From assembly GCA_965651255.1 (NCBI GenBank), contig CBFGRU010000080.1, forward strand, positions 1-11,705: 11,705 nt of DNA, written 5' to 3'. Shown here one piece after another: positions 1 to 7,473 of the stretch (positions are counted from its first letter, which is position 1; the number at the start of each line of letters is the position of its first letter). The position numbers and the translations under genes were made by a program. The DNA is from CBFGRU01 sp965651255. GTDB taxonomy: Bacteria; Planctomycetota; Phycisphaerae; Phycisphaerales; SM1A02. The notes beneath the pieces were generated by a model. The model was not told the DNA's origin and made no database searches. It was given only the letters and a program-made list of their open reading frames with translations.

Positions 1-846
1 GCGCGCGGCAAACACGGCGTTGCCGCTGTTCAGCCAGACGCTGGCACTCCCGGGATCACCCGTCCCCGCAGCAAGGTCGATCGTTCCGTTCTGATCGAAG
101 TCACCGACCGCAAGTCCATCGGGGCGGATGGCAGCGCCGGTCGAGAGTGATTGCGCGAGGGTGAAGGTTCCCTTCGCATTGGTGTAGATGAGCACCTCGC
201 GGGTGTCGTGCGAGCTGACGGCGAGGTCGAGATCGTCATCGCCATCAAAGTCCGCAAGAGCGACCTCGCGCGGATCAACCCCGGCCGGCAGCGTCACAGC
301 GGTAAACGTGCCACCTTCGTTCAGCATGATGCTGATCGAGTTTCCCTCGGCGTTGGCGACGACAAGGTCCAGATCACCATCGCCATCGAGATCGCCCGCG
401 GCGAGACCGCGCGGTTCATCGCCGGTGGGGATGGTGGCGGTGTGCGTGAAGTTCATGGCTCCATCATTCAGCAGCACCGCAACGGCGGCGCTGTCTTTCA
501 ACGAAACCGCAAGGTCGATCGTGCCATCGCCATCGAAGTCGCCGGCGATGAGTTGATCGGGGCTGGTGGAGTTCGGCAACAGCACCGTGCCGGCCGGTGT
601 GAACACACCCACACCCTCGTGCCGGAACAGTTCGATGCGATCGGGATTTCCGAATGAGACGGCGAGATCGAGCATGCCATCGCCATCGAAATCATCCACG
701 ATGGCGCCGTCCGGTTCGATGCCAACCGGTGCGGTGATTGCCGCATCGAATGTCAGATCAGCACGGGCAGAATGGCCGGCGAGCGAGAACACAATCGCGG
801 AGAGCGCCGCCATCGCAGCGCCCCGGCGGTGTTGATTGCAAATCAT
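1..846 (-). CDS. Secreted FG-GAP/VCBS-repeat protein (5' part, runs off left edge)
   Basis: The reading frame is open from an ATG at 846 to the left edge (282 codons, no stop), so the C-terminus is missing. Residues 1-29 form a signal peptide: a short basic start, a hydrophobic core near residues 13-24, and a likely cleavage after HSARA. The rest carries five calcium-loop repeats of the type DFDGDGxxDLAVS, beginning near residues 52, 103, 152, 199 and 249, a period of 47-51 residues. The fifth is degenerate (DFDQNGTIDLAAG). Such FG-GAP/VCBS repeats form blades of a calcium-binding beta-propeller in exported or cell-surface proteins, often in adhesion or binding. An AGGAAG Shine-Dalgarno sequence sits 6-7 bases before the ATG; a second ATG at codon 12 would shorten the n-region. 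No enzyme motif is visible, so the function is unknown beyond a secreted binding or structural role. Confidence 0.88.
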   Translation of the reverse strand, partial: MICNQHRRGAAMAALSAIVFSLAGHSARADLTFDAAITAPVGIEPDGAIVDDFDGDGMLDLAVSFGNPDRIELFRHEGVGVFTPAGTVLLPNSTSPDQLIAGDFDGDGTIDLAVSLKDSAAVAVLLNDGAMNFTHTATIPTGDEPRGLAAGDLDGDGDLDLVVANAEGNSISIMLNEGGTFTAVTLPAGVDPREVALADFDGDDDLDLAVSSHDTREVLIYTNAKGTFTLAQSLSTGAAIRPDGLAVGDFDQNGTIDLAAGTGDPGSASVWLNSGNAVFAAR

Positions 847-1123
847 GGTAACTTCCTTCTTCGGTTGAACGATGTCGGGTGAAGGGTGGCACGCCCACGC
901 AACGGCAGCGGTGTGCACCATCGCGATTCGGCGACCCGTTGGAGTAGAGTCAGGAATGACCGTGGGCGATACATCGAACAATGAGGTTTGCCGGGAAAAG
1001 GACCTCGCGTGCGGAGAATGAAACCAGCGGTGTTCGCGAACGACTTTCAACCGCGCGTGAGCGCACGCACGAACCGCGTGTGACCCGGCCGGAATCGGGC
1101 GGGGCTGCACGCAGCAGCGGCGT

Positions 1124-1139
1124 GGAATCACCGGATTCC
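1124..1139. repeat. Inverted repeat GGAATC-N4-GATTCC
   Basis: A perfect 6-base inverted repeat with a 4-base spacer lies in the intergenic region, about 200 bases before the gene at 1338. A related half-site, GGAATC, occurs about 35 bases upstream. It could be a regulator-binding site or a small hairpin; the sequence alone does not decide. Confidence 0.35.
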
Positions 1140-1165
1140 GGCGTGGATGCACCCGGGGCGGGTAC

Positions 1166-1190
1166 TGTTCTACGCGAGTTGTGTAGAACA
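1166..1190. promoter_or_regulatory. Perfect 8-bp inverted repeat TGTTCTAC-N9-GTAGAACA
   Basis: Arms at 1166-1173 and 1183-1190 are exact reverse complements around a 9-base spacer, 147 bases before the start codon at 1338 and about 320 bases from the divergent start at 846. Arm length and spacing fit either an operator for a dimeric regulator or an RNA hairpin. No T-run follows on the plus strand, so it is not an ordinary terminator. The AT-richer arms stand out in GC-rich surroundings. No regulator was identified. Confidence 0.4.
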
Positions 1191-1337
1191 TCACGCGGCT
1201 CGTGTTTCGTTCTGCGCGGCCCGGGAGTGAACTTACCCGCCCCTTTCTGATGGTTCTCTTCAAGCGAGGGAGGGATTGCGCCGATGCCGGACAAGCCCAC
1301 AGGACGGGTTGAATGATCCAACCGGAGAGACGAGACC

Positions 1338-2072
1338 ATGGCCGATCACCCCTATCTTCAGAGCGGCGATTACATTCCCCGGCGGGAGGACCCATTCAGG
1401 AGCTGGGGCCAGAACTTTGCTTCGCGATTGCAGCAGGAACCATCGCGGTACGGCCTGACCCCGGAAGAAGCGGCGACGATCGCCATGTGGACGGAGCGGT
1501 ATGTGGAGTCCCACACCGTGGGAACGCAGCCGGGGACCCGAACCTGCATCACGGTTCACACGAAGCGGGCGCTGCGGCGCACGGTGGAAACGCTGTATCG
1601 CCAGTGTGCGCAGCGGATCAAGCACACGCCGGGCGTGAGTGAACGGGATCTGGTGGAGTTGGGGATTCACATTGATGACTCATCGAAGACGCCGATTCGC
1701 GCGCCGCGCAGCCGACCGAACCTGATGATCAGGATGCTGTCGAACTGTCGTCATGAGCTGCGGTACGCGGATGCCGAGACGCCGAACCGGAAGCGCAAGC
1801 CGCCGGGCGTGATGCTGCTTCAGTTGCATGCGAATGTCGGTCCGACGATCAACATGGACCTCAGGACGGCGCGTCCGCTGGGAGATTTCAGCCGCCAGCC
1901 GATCCGCATCGAGTGGTTGCCGGAGGATGCGGGGAAGACGGTGACGTACTTTGCGCGCTGGGTGAGCCGCAAAGGTTTGAAGGGCCCGTGGTCGCTGCCG
2001 GTCTTCATGATGATCGCCTGCGGCGGTCAGGTGATGAGCCCGTGGAGTGCGGATTCGCGACGGGCGGCCTGA
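1338..2072 (+). CDS. Conserved hypothetical protein with FN3-like C-terminal region
   Basis: A 244-residue protein with no signal peptide or membrane segment. The N-terminal half has the pattern YIPRREDPFRSWGQNF (residues 12-27), followed by a helical stretch with EAATIAMWTERY (44-55). To me this resembles an unnamed family found in Planctomycetota and some other bacteria that begins with an IPR...F..W..NF motif. The region from about 120 to 225 ends in beta-strand-like sequence: IRIEWLPEDAGKTVTYFARW (189-208), then GLKGPWSLPV (213-222). That is how a fibronectin-III-like domain of this family usually finishes. A GGAGAG Shine-Dalgarno sequence lies 8 bases before the ATG. The gene stands alone and converges on the subtilase gene, with 15 bases between their stops. 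Its biochemical role is not known, and no catalytic residues are recognisable. A cytoplasmic or scaffold role is a guess only. Confidence 0.8.
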   Translation: MADHPYLQSGDYIPRREDPFRSWGQNFASRLQQEPSRYGLTPEEAATIAMWTERYVESHTVGTQPGTRTCITVHTKRALRRTVETLYRQCAQRIKHTPGVSERDLVELGIHIDDSSKTPIRAPRSRPNLMIRMLSNCRHELRYADAETPNRKRKPPGVMLLQLHANVGPTINMDLRTARPLGDFSRQPIRIEWLPEDAGKTVTYFARWVSRKGLKGPWSLPVFMMIACGGQVMSPWSADSRRAA

Positions 2073-2087
2073 GCCGGCGGTGGGTGA

Positions 2088-3800
2088 TCAGTTGAACTCC
2101 AGATCAACTTCGTCGATCTGGCTCTCGAAGCCGAGCGCGGTAAAGACCGCGATGACGGTGTGTTTGAGGCGCACTTCGATGCGTCCATCGCCTGCGCGCA
2201 TGAAGGTCGCACTGTCGATCGCATCGGATTCCCAGTCAACCCAGTTCGGACTGAGCGCATGCTGCCCGACGGTCTGGAGCTGGTTGGTCGCCCAGTTGCG
2301 CAGCCGGATGGTAGCCGTTCCGGTGGGGTGGTTGATGCGAGAGCGCACGCTCAGTTCCATCTGGGGCAGGGGGTCGTTGGCGGTGTAGAGAATGAGCAGG
2401 TCGAGCAGGTTCGGCTCGAGCGCGGTGAAGCCGAAACGCGAGCGGGCGCGGACGTAGAGGTTGTCTTCACTGTCAATGAGTTCGTTCACCCCGCCGGAGA
2501 TGATCGTCCCGAAGATGGCGGTGATGGCATCGAGCTTGAGGTACGGGCCGTTGATGGCGCCCGCGGCATCAAGCAGGCCGCCGCCAAGCAGTCCGCTCTG
2601 GTAGTGGGGGTCATCCATGGGCGTTGCACTGTGACGAATGGCCATCTGCGCGGCGCGGAAGCGCGTGGCATCGCGCGGCCAGTCGGGGTTCGCCGCGAGA
2701 ACGAGCGCGGCGGTGCCGGAGACGAGCGCGGTGGAGAAACTCGTCCCCTCCCACGCGGCGTAATCGCCTTGCTTCAGGTGCGTGGGCAGAAGGCCGTACA
2801 CCCCGCCGGCGCCGGAGGCGGTGATGGTGAGTTTTTTCTCGTAGTTGCTGAACTCGGCCTTGTGATCGGCCGCATCGCTGGCAGCGACACCAATGGCGAA
2901 ATCGTCAAGGGTGGCGGGGTGTTCGGGAAGGTCTTCGCTGTCCTGGTTTCCGGCCGCAGCGACGACGACCACGCCCAGCCGGCGGGCTTCGGTGAGGGCA
3001 TCGGTCAGGGCGCGGGCGTCGTAGGTGGTGCCCAAGCTCATGTTGATGACATCGGCCCCGTGTTCGATGGCATGGAAGATTCCCTTGGCCCAGAGGAAGC
3101 CATCGCCGTTGCCATCGCTGGTGAGCACTTTGACGGGCAGAATCATGGCGTCGGGCGCGGCGAGTCGAATGAGCCCGGCGACAAAGGTGCCGTGTCCGAC
3201 GGCCTCGTCGAAGGCGCCATCGCCATCATCATCGGTGCCGTTGCCGATGTCCGCGACGTCGGTGGAGTTGTCGAAGACGTTGAATGCTCCCGGTGCGATG
3301 AAGCCGCGCAGGTCGGGATGGTTGTGGTCGATCCCGGTATCGAGCAGGGCGATGATGACGCCGCCGCCGCGCGTGAGCGCATGGGCCGCGGGCAGGTTGA
3401 TTCGTTCGCGCGCGTACTGGTTCTGGTACTGAGTCTTCGAGATGCCGGTGACATAGAAGCTGCCGGTGCGGCCTTCGGGATCGAAGCCGGTGTAGTTCGC
3501 CTCGGCCCACGCGGTCTGCGCATCGTTGTGCATCTGCATGGCGATGAGTTCGGTGGACTTCGGATCGACACCGACTTTGTAGATGCGGTGGGCCGGAATG
3601 GAATCGATCAGCGTGGCGCTGTATCCATTGAGAAAATCTTCAAGGGAGATGCCGACGTTGAGGCGCACGATGACCTCGCCCGCGATGATCGGGTCCTGCT
3701 GCGGCCCGCCGGCAGAGGCGGGTTGAACCAGCGAGAAGCCGGATACCAGCAGCAGAAGAAGCGCAATCAGAGGCGAACGATGGCGGATGTGATCAATCAT
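2088..3800 (-). CDS. Secreted subtilisin-like serine protease (S8 family)
   Basis: A 570-residue exported endopeptidase, last gene of the sigma/CHAT cluster. Residues 1-30 are a signal peptide (core LIALLLLLVSGFSLV, cleavage after ASA). Residues 31-110 resemble a propeptide. The catalytic triad is Asp154 in ALLDTGIDHNHPDL, His203 in GHGTFVAG and Ser354 in GTSFSTALVSG, with oxyanion Asn285 in AAAGNQ. The classical GHGTHVAG and GTSMATPHVAG are altered around, but not at, the catalytic residues. An acidic DDDGDGAFDE loop (190-199) before the His may bind calcium. Residues from about 420 to 570 form a beta-rich tail (GTIISGGVNELIDSEDNLYV) that resembles a C-terminal module I know from many planctomycete secreted proteins. 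I chose the ATG at 3800, 23 bases after the CHAT stop, with a weak AAGAGAAA ribosome site. A TTG overlapping the CHAT stop (3827) is in frame and possible. An extension to 3914 would run through the end of the CHAT gene and is unlikely. Confidence 0.9.
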   Translation of the reverse strand: MIDHIRHRSPLIALLLLLVSGFSLVQPASAGGPQQDPIIAGEVIVRLNVGISLEDFLNGYSATLIDSIPAHRIYKVGVDPKSTELIAMQMHNDAQTAWAEANYTGFDPEGRTGSFYVTGISKTQYQNQYARERINLPAAHALTRGGGVIIALLDTGIDHNHPDLRGFIAPGAFNVFDNSTDVADIGNGTDDDGDGAFDEAVGHGTFVAGLIRLAAPDAMILPVKVLTSDGNGDGFLWAKGIFHAIEHGADVINMSLGTTYDARALTDALTEARRLGVVVVAAAGNQDSEDLPEHPATLDDFAIGVAASDAADHKAEFSNYEKKLTITASGAGGVYGLLPTHLKQGDYAAWEGTSFSTALVSGTAALVLAANPDWPRDATRFRAAQMAIRHSATPMDDPHYQSGLLGGGLLDAAGAINGPYLKLDAITAIFGTIISGGVNELIDSEDNLYVRARSRFGFTALEPNLLDLLILYTANDPLPQMELSVRSRINHPTGTATIRLRNWATNQLQTVGQHALSPNWVDWESDAIDSATFMRAGDGRIEVRLKHTVIAVFTALGFESQIDEVDLEFN

Positions 3801-3823
3801 GGATCGTTTCTCTTGTTGGAGAT

Positions 3824-6694
3824 TCAACGGAATCCCCCCACGAGGATGAATGGCGCCCAGAAAGCCGGATGGGGGTGAGATTGCATGGTACTGAGCTGGG
3901 CGCGGTGGAGACACTGCGCGATCGACAAGTTTGATCGCGTTCCCGCCTTCATCTCATCCCTTGAAGAATAGCACAGGTTGTAGAGATGTCGCATGAATTC
4001 CAGGGTCATTGCGTCATTGACCCTCCAGAGACTGACAATCACCGAACGCGCGCCGGCAGTCAACAGGCCGCGGACCAGGCCGGTCTGTTCATCGCCCGCC
4101 GCGATGGCGCTGCGCCCGGTTTCGCAGGCACTGAGCGTGACCAGATCGGCAGAGAGCCGGAGATGCGAAAGATCGCGCACCGTGAGCCAGCGGTCGGCCA
4201 GCTTCAGACCGGAAGAGAGTGGACTCTCAGCATCAAATCGCCCGTGACACGCAAGGTGCAGCAGGCGCGCCGAGGGGGCATCGGCGCGGAATCGTTCGGT
4301 GGTCGCCTCTTCGCCGATCAGGAGCGTCGCATCGGGCACGGTGCGCGCGACGGCCTGCGCTTCACGCTCGACGTTCGGTGCACATTCATCCGGCACGCCG
4401 AGCACCAGCATGCCGTGATTCGCGGTGGGCGCCGGCTGATTCCTGATGGTGGTGATGAAGGCCGCGCTCGGTGCGGTGGTCACCTCGAACCGCTCGATGA
4501 GAAACGATCCACCCCGCCGGACCGCGCTGAACGGCAGCGAGTGCAACGGACCGTGCGGCACGATGATCAGCCGCGATGCGTCCATCAGTTCTTCTTCGAG
4601 CGGAGCAATGAGCGATTCGCCGATCGCATCGAGTTCACGGTTGAGATCATTTGTCAGCCGCGCGCCGCGACCACCGTCCATCGCGCCCGGCCGAAGAGCG
4701 CGACCGAGTTGAAACTGAATGCGTCGAATCTGCTCCACCAGGTCGCGCCGATTCATGAGCCGGCGGGTGACGGTCAGGCGGTTGCGCCGCACGATAAAGG
4801 CAAACACCTCATCACCGATGATGCTGTACTCGATGAGTGCGGTATCGATTGTCAGCGCTTGCTGAACAAGGTGACTCGATGGCGGGGGCGCGTAAATCGA
4901 GTGCGCTTCCTGCGTGGCGGCGAGTCGTCCTTCGAGGGCGTTGAGCCGACTTTCCAGGCGTCGCACCTCGCGTTGCCAGTCATCACTGCCGGTGGCGGTT
5001 GGCCGGTCGGCGCGTTGATACTGGGCGTTCAGCCGGGCGCGTGTTTCTTCCACATCTTCAAGCAGGGCCCGAACGCCGGGATCAGCGGTTGTCTCGGCCA
5101 GCGCATCGGTCGGTTGAATCACGCCGCGAAGAAGATCAAGCAGTGTGCGGTTTCTGGCAAGTTCCAGCGTTTCAAAGGCCTCATTCGCAGCGCGAGATTC
5201 GTTCTGATCGAGCAGCGCGAGGGCAAGACTCTCGTACGCACGAAGCCGGTTGCCGAGGAACGCCGCGCGGAAACGATCGGCCTGCAGGGTGTTGCGCACG
5301 CGCTCTATCTGCTCGACCGCATTCCGAAAGCCGGCGATGGCCTCCGTGGGCTGGGCGAGGCGCTGTGCCGTGTGTCCGCGCAGAAGATAGAGATCCGCCA
5401 GCAACGGCGCAATATCAAGCGACCGCGCGGAGATCAGCGCCTCATCGATGGTGCGCATCGCTTCCTGCGGTTGATCGCGCGCGAGCAGAAGCGTTGCGCG
5501 GTGGAATCGGGAGGTGACCCAGTCGAGCGAGTGAGCGTCGAGCGATGGCTCAATGTCATTCAGCAGGGCTTCCGCATCGCTCATGCGCGATTGTTCAATT
5601 GCCGCGGCGGTGCGAATGAGATCGGTGCGCCGACGAGCGATGTCATGACCGAGTGAAGCGTGGGCGATGGATGCTTCAGCGAGGATCGCATCCGCTTCCG
5701 AAAACCGATGGAGGGTGAGCAGAGCGCGTCCGAGTGCGCTGCGGGTGCGAGCCGCCTCGGCCTGCTGGTGATTCGCATCGAGTGAGGGCAGGGCCTGCTC
5801 GAAATCTTTGATCGCGTCGTTGGCCATGCCGAGGAGAAGTTTTGCCTCACCTTGTTCCGCCAGCAATCGCGCCAGATGAGCGGATGATTGATCGCCCTCG
5901 ATGCAGCGTCTGGCGCGCTCGAAGTGATACAACGCGCGATCGAGCGCGCCTCGTCGGGCGGCAAGGTCGGCGAGATTTCCTTCGACGATGGCAACCGCCC
6001 ATCCGAGGGCATGCTGTTCAAAGGTCGCCCGCGCAGCGTCGAATGCCGCCTCGGCAAGGCGAAACTCATCGAGTGCAAGGAGTGATTCCCCACGGTTGGA
6101 ATCCAGCTGGGCAAGGATGATCGGCTCGCTCGCGAGAAGCGGTCGCGCGCGATCGAAGTGCTCGAGCGCGCGGGCGGGTTGATCGTGATTCTGATGCGTC
6201 ACGCCGAGGTTCAGATCGGCCCGCGCCGCCAGGGCGGGTTCACCGGCGGCCATCAGCATGCGCCGGGCTTCCTCACCGATTTCAATCGCCTGTTCATACC
6301 GCCCGGTTTCTGCATAGGCGTGCATCAATCCCAGTCGCGCCCGTGCCGCCTGAACCGTTTCGCCTGCATCTTCCGCAATCGCGATCGCTTCCCGGGAGCG
6401 CTGAATCGCTTCACTGAACTCTCCGGCGTAGGAAGGTGCCTGCGCAAGGGCGCGGCGAATGCGCGCGCGGCTGCGCGCAGCGCCGAGACGATCGGCCAGT
6501 TCCAGAATCAACTCCGCCGATGCCTTCGCGCGGGCGACTTCAATGACCACAAGCCGCTCCGCCTCATCGCCGAGCGCGAGAAGAAGCGAATCCGCATCGC
6601 CCGCATCAGCAAGACGGGCCGCTCGCGCAGGGATGGATGGCAACTCGCGCAGCTCGGCAAGCAGTGCGACGGGTTCGGCGGTGCGGTTGCTCAC
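3824..6694 (-). CDS. TPR-CHAT domain protein (caspase-like cysteine peptidase)
   Basis: A 956-residue protein without signal peptide or membrane segment, so probably cytoplasmic. Residues from about 50 to 520 are helical tandem repeats of TPR type, roughly ten, for example GRYEQAIEIGEEARRML (131-147) and QPTEAIAGFRNAVEQIERVR (448-467). A charged, coiled-coil-prone linker follows (540-600), then a C-terminal CHAT domain (about 610-956). The CHAT dyad is intact: His817 in LLHLACHGRF and Cys857 in LSACETG, followed by the typical GLLTAGARSVIVSLWRVND (876-894). CHAT proteins belong to the caspase/separase-like clan, and TPR-CHAT members act as regulated proteases in several bacterial signalling and defence settings. 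The start is a GTG: a GAGG ribosome site lies 6 bases upstream, and an in-frame TGA about 20 bases further upstream rules out a longer form. The gene begins 37 bases after the anti-sigma-like gene and precedes the subtilase by 23. Its substrate is unknown; the neighbouring gene products are candidates. Confidence 0.92.
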   Translation of the reverse strand: MSNRTAEPVALLAELRELPSIPARAARLADAGDADSLLLALGDEAERLVVIEVARAKASAELILELADRLGAARSRARIRRALAQAPSYAGEFSEAIQRSREAIAIAEDAGETVQAARARLGLMHAYAETGRYEQAIEIGEEARRMLMAAGEPALAARADLNLGVTHQNHDQPARALEHFDRARPLLASEPIILAQLDSNRGESLLALDEFRLAEAAFDAARATFEQHALGWAVAIVEGNLADLAARRGALDRALYHFERARRCIEGDQSSAHLARLLAEQGEAKLLLGMANDAIKDFEQALPSLDANHQQAEAARTRSALGRALLTLHRFSEADAILAEASIAHASLGHDIARRRTDLIRTAAAIEQSRMSDAEALLNDIEPSLDAHSLDWVTSRFHRATLLLARDQPQEAMRTIDEALISARSLDIAPLLADLYLLRGHTAQRLAQPTEAIAGFRNAVEQIERVRNTLQADRFRAAFLGNRLRAYESLALALLDQNESRAANEAFETLELARNRTLLDLLRGVIQPTDALAETTADPGVRALLEDVEETRARLNAQYQRADRPTATGSDDWQREVRRLESRLNALEGRLAATQEAHSIYAPPPSSHLVQQALTIDTALIEYSIIGDEVFAFIVRRNRLTVTRRLMNRRDLVEQIRRIQFQLGRALRPGAMDGGRGARLTNDLNRELDAIGESLIAPLEEELMDASRLIIVPHGPLHSLPFSAVRRGGSFLIERFEVTTAPSAAFITTIRNQPAPTANHGMLVLGVPDECAPNVEREAQAVARTVPDATLLIGEEATTERFRADAPSARLLHLACHGRFDAESPLSSGLKLADRWLTVRDLSHLRLSADLVTLSACETGRSAIAAGDEQTGLVRGLLTAGARSVIVSLWRVNDAMTLEFMRHLYNLCYSSRDEMKAGTRSNLSIAQCLHRAQLSTMQSHPHPAFWAPFILVGGFR

Positions 6695-6735
6695 CGCAAA
6701 CCTCGAAGGATCAGCTCAGACCGGCACTTCATCAT
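6691..6735 (-). CDS. Putative 14-codon bridging ORF between anti-sigma and CHAT genes
   Basis: An ORF of 14 codons starts with an ATG whose last two bases begin the anti-sigma stop codon (ATGA) and ends with a TGA that overlaps the CHAT GTG start (GTGA). The peptide would be MMKCRSELILRGLR. This tiling would let ribosomes pass from one gene to the next by termination-reinitiation. It has no ribosome site at ideal distance; a GGAGG lies about 15 bases before it. It may be chance. If real, it more likely serves translational coupling than makes a functional peptide. Confidence 0.2.
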   Translation of the reverse strand: MMKCRSELILRGLR

Positions 6736-7379
6736 GATGCTCGCTCATGCACCTCCAGATCACGCAAAACAATTGCGCCATCGTCGTGGACGAGATACAG
6801 GTCGAACTTACCCGTCTCGGCCTGCACGATGAATCCGCCGTGCGCATCGGTCCGGGTGTTGGTGATCAGTTCGCTTTCGTTCTTTCGCGCAAGTCCGATG
6901 CGCATCGATGGTGGCTCGGTGCCGTCTCGTGCGGACACCTGACCGATGATGGTGGGAGGATTCTCCGCATCGGATTCGATCTCGATGTCAATGTCGAATC
7001 CCGCGGCTTCAAAGCTGAGCTGAACAGCCGTTCCGGCTGCGCCGCGCAATCCGATGGCAGCGGCGTGGGTCCGGCTGTCGAACACGAGGGTGGCAATGAC
7101 CTCTTCGATCGCTTCGAGCCATTGCGTCAGTGTCGAGATGGGCCGTTGCGGGGCGAACTGGGAGAAGATCGCCTTCGCCCGAGCGGTTGCGGCCGAGCTC
7201 GGCGCGACTGAGTCATCCTCGCGCCGGAGTGAGGCGATATGGCGATATCGATTGACCACCTGGCGCGCTTCGGCGGAAGATGCGAGGAGCGCCTCCAAGT
7301 GTTGCGACTCGGCCGGTGACAGGTCGCCGTCGGCGAAGGCAATCAACTGTTCAAACTGGCGGCGCACATCATCGTTCAT
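6732..7379 (-). CDS. Anti-sigma-factor-like protein with transthyretin-like C-terminal domain
   Basis: A 215-residue protein directly downstream of the ECF sigma gene. The N-terminal segment (about 5-55: FEQLIAFADGDLSPAESQ, then LEALLASSAEARQVVNRYRH) matches the helical layout of anti-sigma domains that start with a DGxLSxxE motif. The usual HxxxCxxC zinc ligands are absent, and no transmembrane helix follows, so it would be a soluble, non-zinc version. A linker holds a short hydrophobic helix (87-100). Residues from about 143 to 212 (TIIGQVSARDG to DLEV) look like a carboxypeptidase-regulatory/transthyretin-like beta-sandwich. The start is ATG 7379, preceded by GAGGGATG; the in-frame extension to a TTG at 7463 has no ribosome site and precedes the conserved part. 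By position it probably sequesters the sigma factor, perhaps responding through the beta domain. That function is inferred from position and weak similarity. Confidence 0.7.
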   Translation of the reverse strand: MNDDVRRQFEQLIAFADGDLSPAESQHLEALLASSAEARQVVNRYRHIASLRREDDSVAPSSAATARAKAIFSQFAPQRPISTLTQWLEAIEEVIATLVFDSRTHAAAIGLRGAAGTAVQLSFEAAGFDIDIEIESDAENPPTIIGQVSARDGTEPPSMRIGLARKNESELITNTRTDAHGGFIVQAETGKFDLYLVHDDGAIVLRDLEVHERAS

Positions 7380-7386
7380 GGCTGGC

Positions 7387-7473
7387 TCATCCCTCACGAG
7401 ACCTCTCCCAGCAGAGTCGCCGACGGCTGCAGGAATACATGCCAGTTGGTGAAATCGCAGCAAGTCTGGTCAT
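7387..7473 (-). CDS. Putative 28-codon ORF overlapping the sigma-gene stop
   Basis: An ATG at 7473 overlaps the sigma-factor stop (ATGA) and has an ideal ribosome site, GAGGAGG, 7 bases upstream at 7481-7487. It opens a 28-codon frame (MTRLAAISPTG...RSREG) that stops at 7387, only 7 bases before the anti-sigma ATG and inside that gene's GAGGGATG ribosome site. The peptide has no recognisable features. It may act as a coupling or leader ORF that feeds ribosomes from the sigma gene into the anti-sigma gene and helps set their ratio. Alternatively it is the remnant of an older anti-sigma start lost by frameshift. The GAGGAGG also encodes Glu-Glu of the sigma C-terminus, so chance cannot be excluded. 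Confidence 0.35.
   Translation of the reverse strand: MTRLAAISPTGMYSCSRRRLCWERSREG

Larger units (their letters stand above)
847..1337. other. Non-coding interval between divergent genes
   Basis: These 491 bases separate the minus-strand VCBS gene from the plus-strand gene at 1338, so both promoters should lie here. I see no convincing gene. Open frames exist on both strands around 950-1339, but their translations are rich in Arg, Ser, Pro and Gly, with no domain or good ribosome site. The part at 1060-1240 contains two short perfect inverted repeats, listed separately. No strong sigma-70 promoter was recognised by eye. Confidence 0.6.

Noticed and set aside
1..846. Possible tandem-repeat or CRISPR-like element from recurring GCCATCGCCATCGA units
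   Set aside because: The units encode the DGDG calcium loops of the VCBS repeats at 47-51-codon spacing, so they are protein repeats and not an array.
950..1339. Open frames on both strands in the 847-1337 spacer
   Set aside because: Low-complexity Arg/Ser/Pro/Gly translations, no ribosome site or domain; the two frames are mutual shadows.
3200..3245. Short CATCGCCATCATCATC microsatellite-like run
   Set aside because: It encodes the acidic DDDGDG loop of the subtilase and is in frame; no sign of phase variation.
2160..3878. Long plus-strand open frame (572 codons) opposite the subtilase gene
   Set aside because: It is the antisense shadow of a gene with a full S8 triad and signal peptide. 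Its translation is Gly/Val/Ala/Asp-rich with no domain; high GC removes stops from the antisense frame.
3801..3914. Upstream extension of the subtilase to 3914
   Set aside because: It would lie inside the CHAT coding sequence and place 38 residues before a well-formed signal peptide.
3986..5656. Long plus-strand open frame (556 codons) opposite the CHAT gene
   Set aside because: Antisense shadow of the TPR-CHAT coding region; no recognisable motif, and the CHAT frame has clear catalytic signatures.
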